Positions 1-8,445 of a stretch of 64,000 bases of DNA are shown piece after piece; position 1 is the stretch's first letter, and each line of letters begins with the position of its first letter. The notes beneath the pieces were generated by a model, which worked only from the letters and a program-made list of their open reading frames with translations, was not told the DNA's origin and did not search any database. The position numbers and the translations under genes were made by a program. Source of the DNA: Anaerolineae bacterium (GTDB lineage: Bacteria; Chloroflexota; Anaerolineae; UBA4142; SHND01); contig JAJTXZ010000019.1 of NCBI GenBank assembly GCA_021463195.1, forward strand, positions 1-64,000, read 5' to 3'.

Positions 1-264
1 ATGGGCTGCGCACACGCGCCGAAGAGAAATATGCCGAGGCGGTCCGCCTCAAAGCGGACATGCACGAGGCGTTCTACAATTGGGGCAATCTGTTAGGTGA
101 TTGGGCGCGAACGAAAAGTGGCGCAGAGGCGGATGGGCTGCGCACACGCGCCGAAGAGAAATATGCCGAGGCGGTCCGCCTCAAAGCGGACATGCACGAG
201 GCGTTCTACAACTGGGGCAGCTTGTATCTCTATTGGTATCGAGACAAAACCGGTGAAGAGGCAC
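1..264 (+). repeat. 132-bp intragenic tandem duplication (two units visible)
   Basis: Bases 1-87 match 133-219 with a single difference (position 80 against 212), and the two units then diverge. The period is 132 bp, or 44 codons, so the frame is preserved. The copies extend to the window edge, so more units may lie upstream. Near-identity including third codon positions points to recent duplication or gene conversion. Confidence 0.9.
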
Positions 265-515
265 GCGAGATGCTCGCGCGGGCAGAGGCGGTTCTATTGC
301 AGGCAGAATCCGTTCGCCCGGGTTCCGGTTCGTACAATCTTGCATGCGTCTATTCCCTTCTTGGGGATGAATCTGCCTGTCGAAAGTATCTTCTCAAGCG
401 CAAAGAATTTGGCAAACTGCCTTCGCTTGAGCATATTCAAAAGGACACAGACCTCGACCCCGTTCGTCACACCGATTGGTTTCAAGAATTTATTGGCGCG
501 CTGCCGCCGGAATAA
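3..515 (+). CDS. TPR-like repeat protein, 3' end (5' end outside the window)
   Basis: The reading frame is already open at the first base, so this is only the C-terminal part (about 170 residues) of a longer protein. It has tandem 44-residue units, each with an AEEKYAEAVRLKADMHEA-type helix followed by AFYNWG. This fits a tetratricopeptide-like helical repeat, normally a protein-protein interaction scaffold. The first two visible units are almost identical at the DNA level (132-bp period). The last unit has diverged (EAREMLARAEAVLLQAE) and is followed by a C-terminal segment with NLACVYSLLGDESACRKYL, which is itself TPR-like. No catalytic motif is visible. An intrinsic terminator follows directly. 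The repeat architecture is clear; the function cannot be assigned. Confidence 0.8.
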   Translation, partial: GLRTRAEEKYAEAVRLKADMHEAFYNWGNLLGDWARTKSGAEADGLRTRAEEKYAEAVRLKADMHEAFYNWGSLYLYWYRDKTGEEAREMLARAEAVLLQAESVRPGSGSYNLACVYSLLGDESACRKYLLKRKEFGKLPSLEHIQKDTDLDPVRHTDWFQEFIGALPPE

Positions 516-521
516 AAAATC

Positions 522-553
522 AAACGCCTCGCACAATTTCGTGTGAGGCGTTT
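522..553 (+). terminator. Intrinsic terminator after the TPR-like gene
   Basis: A 13-bp stem (AAACGCCTCGCAC pairing with GTGTGAGGCGTTT, one G.T pair) has a 6-nt loop and is followed by a T-rich tract. It lies 7 nt after the stop codon. It also separates the gene from the tRNA on the opposite strand. Confidence 0.85.
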
Positions 554-557
554 TGTT

Positions 558-634
558 TGGTGCCGCGTACGGGGTTCGAACCCGTGGTCTCAGCCTTGAG
601 AGGGCTGCGTCCTAGTCCACTAGACGAACGCGGC
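558..634 (-). tRNA. tRNA-Glu (anticodon CTC)
   Basis: Read on the minus strand, this folds as a full cloverleaf. The acceptor stem pairs GCCGCGT (634-628) with ACGCGGC (568-562), followed by discriminator A and an encoded CCA (558-560). The anticodon stem is CAGCC/GGCTG around the loop CTCTCAA, giving anticodon CTC (glutamate, codon GAG). The T-loop GGTTCGAACCC is canonical. Without CCA the tRNA is 74 nt. Confidence 0.95.
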
Positions 635-694
635 GGACAAGGGAGATTATAACATGGGTGAGAAATTTTTCAATTTCATTTTTTTATTTTCTCA

Positions 695-3034
695 TCACGG
701 CGCAACCTCTATCGGCGTGACAATGTGGTCGCCCTCCACGCGCCATCTTCCCCAATCGGTCCCACTCACCGGCAAGCGCTGCAAATCCTTTGCGCGATAC
801 ATTCCAAATTCCAACGTATAGGTCCCCGCAGCAAGGTCGCGCGGCAATTGCATTTCCAACGTATTGCCAACAATTTCCTCTGCGTTCCAAAGAGTGGTTG
901 GATATTGATTGTCCAACGGTTCCGCGTCCTTTTGGGCAACGATCTTGCCGTTCGCGTCCACCACATGCGCGAACAGAGTGTAATCCGCATCGGGAATTTG
1001 GCGCGCGCCCAACGCAACCCACAGACTCAACACATCATTCGGCTTGACGCGAATCGGTTTTGGCTCGGTGGTCTCGAAAGAAATTTCCGCGCTCCCGCGC
1101 CGCGCCTTGACCGCCGTATTCACCACTTGAAATTGATTGCCAAAGCGCAAGCGTGGTTCGGGGAGCGCGGGCGGCGTTGTCGAAAATTTGAATTGCGCGA
1201 GCGACGGCGTAATCGTTTCGCCTTGCGGATTGCGCGCGGGCAAAACGTTCGCAGCGCCCACGCGCGTCATTCCCACCTCGATGCGCCCGAGTGGCGGATA
1301 CGCGTCGGGAATTATTAGCGGCACGCGATATTCGTCCGCGTAAATTTCGTTCGGCTGCCACAAATGCGTGGGCAGCAAGCCGTTACCGGTGAACGCGTCC
1401 CATTGCCCAATGAGTTCGCCGCGCGCATCGTACACGTGAACGTACATTGGCAAATCGCGCGGAATCGGATTGTCCGTGCGCCAATACAATTTGAGCGGCA
1501 ATTCATTGCCTTGCAAAAAACGCGGCGCATCAAAACCAACGAGTTCGGGCTGCGCGTCGCCCGCGTCGTATTTGATGTGAACAGGATTCGGCACTTGCGT
1601 TTCGTCGGCAAGGCGCGCGGGCTGCGCGTACACGGGCGCGATGAGGAAAAAGGGCGCGGCAAGAGAGAAAGCGAAAAGGAAAAAGCTAAAAGCGAAAAGC
1701 AATATCAAGGGCGAGAGGCGAGGGGCGAAAGGCGAAGAATGGAATTTGCTATCAGCGATACGCGATACGCGATACGCGATTTCATACAGCCCGAGCGCGA
1801 ATAAAATGGAAATGGACGCAATGGCGGGAAACATCAAACGTCCTTGCGACGCGTAGGTGAGCAGCGTCCAACGAATGAGCGCGATGAACACAACCGCGAC
1901 TTGGAGCGCGGGGATCCACCACAACGCGGGCAAGGTTCGACGCAGCGCGCCGATAATGATTCCAATCAATGCGAGCAACGAAAAGAGATCGAGCGCGGTA
2001 TAAACCCATTCGGGCGCGATGATATTCACGCCGCCGAAATTGCCCCAGAACGAAATGCGGAAACCCTGAAATTCATTCAGCAAGCCCAACAACGTTTGCG
2101 GTGGGCGTCCGCCCGCGATTTGCAACCACACATTGAACGCGGTGACATCGCCGTACAAAAAATAATTGCGCGCAAACCACCACGCATCGAGGACGAAAAT
2201 GGGAAGCAGAAACAAAAGCGACGAAACGAGCAGCCGGCGCACGCTTTTTTGTTTCCACGCGCAGTACGCGAGCACGGACATGCCAACGATGCCGAGCGCG
2301 AGATTGCTGACTTTGGTGAGGATCGCCAGCCCGACGATGATTCCGAGAACAAAGGCGCGCAGGTTGGTCGCGCCGCGCGTGACGAGTTGCACGCATAAAA
2401 AAATCGCGGCGGTTGCCAACAGCGCGGCGAGTGAATCATTGTTCACCGACGCGCTGATGAACAAAAACATCGGATTGAACGCGACGAATGAGGCGGCGAA
2501 AATCGCGAGAACCTCACCCTCAGCTCCTCTCCTTGTCAAGACGAGGGGAGACATGATCTCGCGCGCGATTTTGTATGTGAGGAAAACGGTCCCCGCGCTA
2601 AACAAAACCGAAATGAATCGAATCAAATGCACCGCGAGCGTGGTGCCCCGCCACGGAAAATTTTCGGCGGCGGTATGAACGATCATGTTTTTGTTGCCGA
2701 ACGCGAGCGGCACGCCGATTTTGGCGTACGGATTGCGCCACAATCTTTCCGACAAATCGCGTGTATCAATCCAAAAGGTCAGCGCCGCGTTCGTCGCGTA
2801 ATAAAGCGGCGGCTGTCCGCCTTCTTGTTCCCACAACTGTTTTTGCGCGGGGTCTTGGACCGGCAGCCCGTTCCCGTGTGCGAGCCACTGCACGTACGGG
2901 TAATGCCACAACTCGTCGCCCGCTTCAAACAGCGGCGTGGTGATGGAATAGAGCGCGCCGAGAATTACAAACAACGCGACGAGAAAATAAATCGCGCGTT
3001 CGCTCTCCAAAAACGCCGTTACTTTATGCATCAT
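695..3034 (-). CDS. GT-C-type membrane glycosyltransferase-like protein with C-terminal beta domains
   Basis: This 779-residue polytopic membrane protein is probably a lipid-phosphate-sugar-dependent glycosyltransferase of the GT-C fold (ArnT/PMT or DUF2142-like), acting outside the membrane. It has an N-terminal transmembrane helix (about 15-35) followed by EAGDELWHY (37-45), matching the acidic first-loop motif of GT-C enzymes. GGQPPLYY (72-79) follows, then many hydrophobic helices up to about residue 455. The last 300 residues are soluble and look like two repeated beta-sandwich modules (each with MYVHVYDARGE-like and TYTLEFGMYR-like strands). These modules recur in the upstream gene. The ATG overlaps the stop of the upstream gene (ATGA), so it is the last gene of a three-gene operon. 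The region encoded by about 1660-1795 and by 2510-2556 looks like repeat DNA taken into the frame. Acceptor and donor cannot be deduced. Confidence 0.75.
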   Translation of the reverse strand: MMHKVTAFLESERAIYFLVALFVILGALYSITTPLFEAGDELWHYPYVQWLAHGNGLPVQDPAQKQLWEQEGGQPPLYYATNAALTFWIDTRDLSERLWRNPYAKIGVPLAFGNKNMIVHTAAENFPWRGTTLAVHLIRFISVLFSAGTVFLTYKIAREIMSPLVLTRRGAEGEVLAIFAASFVAFNPMFLFISASVNNDSLAALLATAAIFLCVQLVTRGATNLRAFVLGIIVGLAILTKVSNLALGIVGMSVLAYCAWKQKSVRRLLVSSLLFLLPIFVLDAWWFARNYFLYGDVTAFNVWLQIAGGRPPQTLLGLLNEFQGFRISFWGNFGGVNIIAPEWVYTALDLFSLLALIGIIIGALRRTLPALWWIPALQVAVVFIALIRWTLLTYASQGRLMFPAIASISILFALGLYEIAYRVSRIADSKFHSSPFAPRLSPLILLFAFSFFLFAFSLAAPFFLIAPVYAQPARLADETQVPNPVHIKYDAGDAQPELVGFDAPRFLQGNELPLKLYWRTDNPIPRDLPMYVHVYDARGELIGQWDAFTGNGLLPTHLWQPNEIYADEYRVPLIIPDAYPPLGRIEVGMTRVGAANVLPARNPQGETITPSLAQFKFSTTPPALPEPRLRFGNQFQVVNTAVKARRGSAEISFETTEPKPIRVKPNDVLSLWVALGARQIPDADYTLFAHVVDANGKIVAQKDAEPLDNQYPTTLWNAEEIVGNTLEMQLPRDLAAGTYTLEFGMYRAKDLQRLPVSGTDWGRWRVEGDHIVTPIEVAP
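1660..1795 (-). repeat. Low-complexity repeat DNA inside a coding region
   Basis: The stretch contains gaaaag/ctaaaag repeats (about 1660-1710), purine-rich gggcgaga/ggggcgaaa units, then three tandem copies of gcgatac (about 1752-1780). It stays open in the glycosyltransferase frame and encodes a Phe/Leu-rich helix and YRVSRIADSKF. Similar ctaaaag strings occur in the non-coding spacer at 41403-41473. Confidence 0.5.
2510..2556 (-). repeat. Palindrome-like repeat inserted in frame in a glycosyltransferase gene
   Basis: The arms ctcctctcc and gaggggag flank a short centre, and the surrounding text ctcaccctcagctc resembles repeats usually found between genes. Here it encodes RRGAEGEV in a loop between hydrophobic helices without breaking the frame. 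Confidence 0.45.
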
Positions 3035-5778
3035 CGAATTTGGATTCCCGCGTCGAGCGTTACGGCATTATTTGAAATCGGCGTTTGATTCGCGTCCAGC
3101 AGCGGCACGCGCGCGCCGCTCGCTTCGTCATACATTCCAACGAACAGGCGATAATCGCCGGGCGCGAGATCATTCGGTAATTGCAACGTGTATTCGTCCG
3201 TGATGTATTCGTCGGGAAACCAACGATTCGTCGGCAGCGCGCCGTTTTGCGGTATCGAATCGCGCTGCGCGCGGAGAACGCCGTTCGCGTCCACCAAATG
3301 CGCAAACACTTTATAACTCGCGTTCGGCGTTTGATTCGCGCGCCAATATAAGGTCAGCGGAATCGTTTCGCCCGCGCGATATTGATTGCGGTCTAGTTTG
3401 TAACCGAGCAGTTGCAGTGAATCGCCAACGAGCGTGAGTTGAGAATGTTGAATGGTCGGCGCGCTAAATTGGCGCTGCGATTCGCCGAGCGACATACGCA
3501 TTTCGGGCAGCGGCTGTCCATTGTATGATATCTCAAAGGTGATATACCCCGCCGGCGCGGTGGGCGGCAGAGTGAGCGTATGCCGCGCGCGCGCGCTTTG
3601 CGCGGGGTTGAACGCGTCTTGCGCGGCAAACAACGCGCCGTGATACAACCGCGTTTCCGCACCGCGCGCGTCGCGGAGTTTGATTTCCAAAACGCCGTCG
3701 CCGCGTGTCAAGCCCTGCCACCATGTCGAAAACTCTATTACGTCGCCGCCGCGCGGTTCAATATTGTCCACGCCGTAACCCAAAAATTTCGCGCCATCCA
3801 AATCCACCTCCAGCGGACGCGGAATACGCAGCACATCCGAACGCGCGGCTTGCTCTGACGCGCGAACATGCAACGGCAGCGTAACGCGCGCGGCGTCGCC
3901 GACCAACGTTTGCGGCTCTTGCGAATCGCGCGCCCAAGCGTCAAGTTCGAGCGTATATTTCCCCGGCGGCGCGTCGGGCGGAATGAAAATACCTTGCGGA
4001 TCGCGGAACGCGTCATCCGCGCGCGTCGGCGCGCGTCCGCCGAACGGCAAAGTTTCTTGCCGCATCCACACGCGTTCCGTCGCGTCGCGCAGCGTCCACT
4101 CTAACCGAATATTTTCCAACGGCGCGTCGGGCGCCCAATTCAAAATCGCCGCGACAAATTCACCCGCTATCGGCGTATCCAAATAATTCACCGCGCGCAA
4201 TTCATCCGCCGCGCCATATTGCGCCAACGCGAACCGCCGCGTCGCATTGCGCAAACTCGCGCGCCACAACGACGCGACCGGCGTCAGGTCCAAGCGCGCA
4301 AAATCAAGCGTTTCGGTATCGGCGGGATGTCGCGTCAAATAAATCGCCGCGCCTTTTTGCAAAGCCGCGCGCGCGCGCGCGGCGACATCGCTCTGCGAAA
4401 CCAGCTTGAGCTGGTCGCGATAAATCACAATCTTGTCGCGCCGCAAATCGCGCCTTGTGTCGTCCACCGCTTGATAATATTCAAGCGGCGTCAAATCTTC
4501 CCAGGGGCCCAACAGCGTCGCGTTCGGTTCGAGCGGCAGCGCGAGAATTTCTTGCCAACGCGTATCGGCGGCGTCGTTCTGGCTTTGGTCAGTGCGCGCG
4601 AAATTCGTCCACGTCAAAAACGCGACGACGCACGCGGCGCCTAGCAGCAGCGCGCCCGCCAAACCGCGCGACAGCTTGCGCGCGCCCCACCGCGCCTGAA
4701 TCGTATCGCACAACACCGCCAAGCCAATGCCGACCAAAAATAAAAAAGTGAGATACGACGGAATAAAAAAGATTTCGCTGTCCACCACCCAAAAGACCAG
4801 CGCAAAGGCGGTCTCGGCGAGATGCGCGAGCAGCAGCAAAACGAGCAACTGTCGCGGCGGCAGCGAGTCGGGAAAACCGCGCGGCGCGCGTTTCCACGCG
4901 AGCGCGCCTAATCCAAACAGCCCCAGCGCGAAACCGACAACGGTGAATTGTTCGACCAGCAGCGTCAGATAAACTTGGGTAAACCGTTCCCACAGGAAAC
5001 CGGGCGGACCAAATCGCAGCCAGACGGACGCGTTCGACGCGAGAATCATGTCCGCGAAATTGATCGCATGATATTCCACGCCCACAGAGCTATCGCCGCG
5101 CAGCGGAATATACAAATACAACAGCAGCGGCGTTAACAGCGCGACAAGATTCTTGCCGATTTCGCGCGGCTGCCAGAGCGAACGCCCCCCCCCCCACAAC
5201 ACAAAGACCGCCAACGCGGGCGCGAACCAAAGCATCGTGCGATGATGCGTCAGCGAAAATCCGAACGCGAGCGCGACCCACCACAACGGCGCGCGTCCCA
5301 TTCGCCACAGCATCGCCAGCCACAACACGAGGACGATGAAAAAGGAATTGAGCGTATAGACATCGGGAATCACCGCTTGCGACCATTGCACACGCGAGAC
5401 GCCAAACAAGCTCGCCGTAAGCAAGGCGACCGCGCGCCGCGGCGTCACGGTCCGCATTAGCGCGTAAATCAAAACCAACGTCGACGCGCCAAACAGGCCC
5501 GAAAAAACATTCGCGCGATACGCCACCGTGCCCACCGGCATCGCCAGCAGCCACAGTTTCGCCAGTAAAAAATAGAGCGGATAGCCCGTATGGCTCACGC
5601 CGAGGGTATAGATATTGGTTTGAAACTCGCCATAATCCGCGTCCAAAACGCCGGGCGCGGCGGTGAGCGCATAGAGCGTAAAGAACGCGAAAAACAGCCC
5701 CAGCGCCGCCAACGCATCCCAATTCACGCGCAGGGTGTGCAACGTTTCGTCAAATGTGTTTGTGACGCGCTGCGTCAT
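3031..5778 (-). CDS. DUF2723/TMEM260-like membrane O-mannosyltransferase-type protein
   Basis: This protein has 915 residues. The N-terminal membrane half carries DADYGEFQ (46-53) and SHTGYPLY (62-69), the signature layout of the DUF2723 family. That family is related to TMEM260, a GT-C protein O-mannosyltransferase. About ten hydrophobic helices run to about residue 390. The remaining ~500 residues are extracytoplasmic and contain several beta-sandwich modules ending in YRLFVGMYDEASGARV, shared with the downstream gene. The start overlaps the previous gene by ATGA, and the end overlaps the next gene the same way. An 11-G tract (5185-5195) encodes the Gly run in LWGGGRS; a slip there would truncate the protein. 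Likely role: transfer of sugar to a secreted protein or polymer. The family call is good; the substrate is unknown. Confidence 0.8.
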   Translation of the reverse strand: MTQRVTNTFDETLHTLRVNWDALAALGLFFAFFTLYALTAAPGVLDADYGEFQTNIYTLGVSHTGYPLYFLLAKLWLLAMPVGTVAYRANVFSGLFGASTLVLIYALMRTVTPRRAVALLTASLFGVSRVQWSQAVIPDVYTLNSFFIVLVLWLAMLWRMGRAPLWWVALAFGFSLTHHRTMLWFAPALAVFVLWGGGRSLWQPREIGKNLVALLTPLLLYLYIPLRGDSSVGVEYHAINFADMILASNASVWLRFGPPGFLWERFTQVYLTLLVEQFTVVGFALGLFGLGALAWKRAPRGFPDSLPPRQLLVLLLLAHLAETAFALVFWVVDSEIFFIPSYLTFLFLVGIGLAVLCDTIQARWGARKLSRGLAGALLLGAACVVAFLTWTNFARTDQSQNDAADTRWQEILALPLEPNATLLGPWEDLTPLEYYQAVDDTRRDLRRDKIVIYRDQLKLVSQSDVAARARAALQKGAAIYLTRHPADTETLDFARLDLTPVASLWRASLRNATRRFALAQYGAADELRAVNYLDTPIAGEFVAAILNWAPDAPLENIRLEWTLRDATERVWMRQETLPFGGRAPTRADDAFRDPQGIFIPPDAPPGKYTLELDAWARDSQEPQTLVGDAARVTLPLHVRASEQAARSDVLRIPRPLEVDLDGAKFLGYGVDNIEPRGGDVIEFSTWWQGLTRGDGVLEIKLRDARGAETRLYHGALFAAQDAFNPAQSARARHTLTLPPTAPAGYITFEISYNGQPLPEMRMSLGESQRQFSAPTIQHSQLTLVGDSLQLLGYKLDRNQYRAGETIPLTLYWRANQTPNASYKVFAHLVDANGVLRAQRDSIPQNGALPTNRWFPDEYITDEYTLQLPNDLAPGDYRLFVGMYDEASGARVPLLDANQTPISNNAVTLDAGIQIR

Positions 5779-7631
5779 GGACAGCCCCCCGGCGGCGCGC
5801 TTACCTGCGTATCGCCCACCGCGACAAAATCCGCGTCCGAGTTTTTCAAATTCACGCGCTGATCCGGCTCGCCAAATTTATATACGCCGACAATAACGGT
5901 GTAATTGCCCGCGCGCGCGCCTTGATTCAGCGGGATGCGAATCGTGTCTTGAAACAATTCGCCCGGTTTCCAATACACCGTCGGATACGCGCCGCCGCCG
6001 GGAATGACATCCTTGCTGCCCGCGACCGCGCCTTGCGCGTTCACCAAATGCGCGAACACGCGATAGGTTTCCGCGAGACGCTGGTCGCTCGTCCAAAATA
6101 AATGCGTGTCCAATTTGTCGCCGCACGCCACAACCCGCGCGCCCAACTGATATCCGCGCAAGCGCATGCCATTTTCAAACGCCGCATCCGACAGCGCGAC
6201 ATTTTGCAACGCGGACGCGTCGAGTCGCGCGGGCGACGCGTAGGCGGGCAGCGTGAACGCAAACAATACAAATAGCGGCAGCGCCAGCGCAAACGCCGTC
6301 CACGCCAAACTCACCGCGCGCGCGACGCGCCATTCCGCTGCCGCGCGGCGCGCGCGCGAAACGATTTGCCAAACCATTTCGCGCCAGCCCAACACATACG
6401 TCAGCGCGATGGGCATCACGGCGGGAAACAAATAACGCCCTTGATCGGTGCCGCTCGCGACGCGCATGAACTGCAGTTGCGCGATAAAAATCAACGCGAG
6501 CCACGCGTACAGCAAGCCGAGCATAAACAGGCGTTCCGCGCCCAGCGCGCGCCGATTGCGCGCGCAATATAGGATTGCGCCGCCGCAGCCAAGGATAAAC
6601 GCGCCCCACAGCGCATTCAAAAACCATTGCGGAAAATCGCCGGGCGTCGGTCCGCCCCAGAAGGTTTGCCACAACCACGGCAAATTGATTTGCGTCAATT
6701 CCGCGAACGTCAATGGCGCGTCGCGCGGCGGCAGCGCGGACGCCGTCATCAAACGATACGCGAGCGCATCGCCATACAACATTTGATTGCGGATGAAATA
6801 CCACGCGGCGAGGAGGAAGACGGGAAGAAAAAAGTAGCCGATAGCAAATAGTAGGGTTCGGAAGGAACGCGCGCGATACGCGAGAAAAGCGCTCACAAGC
6901 AGAACAATGGGAACGAGTCCGAGCGCGGTGGTTTTTGTCATGATGCCGAGTCCAACAAAAATTCCCAACCCCAAAAAGCGGATGTGGTCTTTTGTCTGCG
7001 GTCGGTCGTCTGCGGGCTGCGTCAAAATTTTCGCCATCACCAAAAAGGCGAACGCGCAAAACGCGGCGAGCGGAATGTCATTCGAGACGAGCGCGCTGGA
7101 AAAAAGAAAAGACGGATTGAGCGTGGCGAGCGCCGTCGTCGCCAAAGCAAGATAACGCTGCGCGGGAAACAGCGTCAATATCAACGCATAGATGGCGTAC
7201 ACGGCGCCGAGTCCAAATAAAATCGTCACGCCGCGCGCAAGATGAACAGCGAGGGTTGCGCGTTGATACGGAAAAGCTTCATTGACGAAATGGAAATACA
7301 AATTGCGTCCGCAGCACGCGCGATCGCCGCTGAACGATTGCGCGGGATTGCGCGTCAAATGCGTTTCATAATCGCTTGTATCAATCGGCGCAATGACGAA
7401 CGCGGCGAGCGCATAATACAATGGCGGTTGCCAACCCTGATGCCCCGCCGCCCCCCCCCCCGCTTGAAATAATTGCATAGGCAAGACGCGGTGGTCGGCG
7501 AGATATTTGGCGTAACGAAAATGATCGTCCTCATCGGGCCCTTCAAACAACGGCACGACGATGGCGTAGGTCATTGCCAGAACAGCAAAGACGCCCAAGA
7601 GGGCAAGCAGAAAAGGGTCAACGCGGCGCAA
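5775..7631 (-). CDS. GT-C-type membrane glycosyltransferase-like protein, first gene of the operon
   Basis: This 618-residue polytopic protein is paralogous to the product at 695-3034. FEGPDEDDHF (29-38) is the acidic GT-C loop motif and GWQPPLYY (66-73) follows. Hydrophobic helices continue to about residue 460. A single soluble beta module with VFAHLVNAQGAV and YTVIVGVYKFGEPDQ closes the protein, one module fewer than its paralogue. An 11-G tract (7451-7461) encodes Gly residues just before the GWQPP motif. The apparent start is TTG with no clear Shine-Dalgarno sequence, so the start is uncertain. It is the promoter-proximal gene of the three-gene operon and is transcribed away from the divergent gene at 7814. 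Part of the cytoplasmic loop QPADDRPQTKD is encoded by repeat-like DNA (6979-7024). Confidence 0.75.
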   Translation of the reverse strand: MRRVDPFLLALLGVFAVLAMTYAIVVPLFEGPDEDDHFRYAKYLADHRVLPMQLFQAGGGAAGHQGWQPPLYYALAAFVIAPIDTSDYETHLTRNPAQSFSGDRACCGRNLYFHFVNEAFPYQRATLAVHLARGVTILFGLGAVYAIYALILTLFPAQRYLALATTALATLNPSFLFSSALVSNDIPLAAFCAFAFLVMAKILTQPADDRPQTKDHIRFLGLGIFVGLGIMTKTTALGLVPIVLLVSAFLAYRARSFRTLLFAIGYFFLPVFLLAAWYFIRNQMLYGDALAYRLMTASALPPRDAPLTFAELTQINLPWLWQTFWGGPTPGDFPQWFLNALWGAFILGCGGAILYCARNRRALGAERLFMLGLLYAWLALIFIAQLQFMRVASGTDQGRYLFPAVMPIALTYVLGWREMVWQIVSRARRAAAEWRVARAVSLAWTAFALALPLFVLFAFTLPAYASPARLDASALQNVALSDAAFENGMRLRGYQLGARVVACGDKLDTHLFWTSDQRLAETYRVFAHLVNAQGAVAGSKDVIPGGGAYPTVYWKPGELFQDTIRIPLNQGARAGNYTVIVGVYKFGEPDQRVNLKNSDADFVAVGDTQVSAPPGGCP

Positions 7632-7750
7632 GATGGCTAAAAACTTTCGTTGGCTTGCAAAGCGGAGTGAAACGGCATAGTCGAATGATTATAGAACGCG
7701 GTCGGAAAAAGACAAAATGGCTGCGGCAGGCGCGCCGCCAACGCTTTATT

Positions 7751-7778
7751 TTGCGCGACGCGGCGGCTATGCTACAAT
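7751..7778 (+). promoter_or_regulatory. Predicted sigma70-type promoter with extended -10
   Basis: TTGCGC (7751-7756), a 16-nt spacer and TACAAT (7773-7778), preceded by TATGC. The same TATGC + hexamer arrangement occurs at 45772, 56531 (TGTGC) and 58157. It would start transcription about 30 nt upstream of the ATG at 7814. Confidence 0.55.
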
Positions 7779-7813
7779 CAATCAGATTTTAATCTCCCAT
7801 CTCGGAGCTTTCC

Positions 7814-8200
7814 ATGACACCGTACTGGTTCTCGAAAAAATTACCCGCTTCGCGGCATGGCATTGAAAATGCGCTGCGGCTCGCGTTTTGGGCGCAAGGA
7901 TTCGGCGATTCATATTTTACCTGCACTCAGCCCGAAACGCCCGTCAAATGCGTCGGTCTGTGGAAATCGGATTTTCCGCTCAACGTGGAATGGACGCCTA
8001 GCGAATATTTCACTGTCACCATGAACGAGCCAAACAAAGACGCGCTCGAAGCCTTTGAGCGCGTGTTGGGACATCACGCCACCGCCGCGTATCGCAACGC
8101 CGAAGGCAAAGTGGTCATTGAATGGCGCGTCAAGGATGCGTCCAACCGTTTTGCCGAACTGGCAAAGAGCGGCGTGACCGAGCTGGAACGTTTATCGTAA
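7814..8200 (+). CDS. Hypothetical protein, 128 residues
   Basis: I do not recognise this protein. It is soluble, with no signal peptide or membrane segment. It has Trp/Phe-rich stretches (YWFSKK, FWAQGF, CVGLWKSDFPLNVEW) in its first half and an amphipathic C-terminal part (FERVLGHHATAAYRNAEGKVVIEWRVKD). The alternation suggests a small alpha/beta domain. It stands alone, divergent from the glycosyltransferase operon, with a good upstream promoter, and is followed by a palindromic repeat element. Codon usage matches the neighbours, so it is likely a real gene. Confidence 0.7.
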   Translation: MTPYWFSKKLPASRHGIENALRLAFWAQGFGDSYFTCTQPETPVKCVGLWKSDFPLNVEWTPSEYFTVTMNEPNKDALEAFERVLGHHATAAYRNAEGKVVIEWRVKDASNRFAELAKSGVTELERLS

Positions 8201-8287
8201 CACGACCGGGCGGGTTTTCATTGCAAGGTGGTTTGCAGGTCGTCGCCTCCGCGTCACAACGGAACGGCTTGCAAACCTTTTTTATTC

Positions 8288-8382
8288 TAGCGCGAATTCC
8301 TGTTTGGTCTAGGGTAAAAGACCCTTGGGGTTTCCGCAAACCCAAAGGGTCTGTCCCCTAAATCAAATCGGAAACTGGTCTG
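8288..8382. repeat. MITE-like palindromic element, copy 1
   Basis: The core stem AGACCCTTGGGGTTT/AAACCCAAAGGGTCT (8319-8352, one mismatch, loop CCGC) is flanked by GCGAATTCCTGTTTGGTCTAGG on the left and CCCCTAAATCAAATCGGAA plus ACTGGTCT on the right. The flanks are themselves imperfectly complementary. Close copies lie at 20187-20283 and 22672-22768. It fills most of the gap before polA and could also act as a terminator. Confidence 0.8.
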
Positions 8383-8445
8383 GGCGGCGCATGACGCATC
8401 CGAATTGACGCGCCAGCTCGCGCCATTAAGACACTAGACTCTTTC

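Noticed and set aside
4589-7059. Several long open frames overlapping the glycosyltransferase operon on the same or opposite strand
   Set aside because: Arg/Ala-rich shadows of GC-rich coding DNA; no family motifs, and the real frames carry the GT-C signatures.
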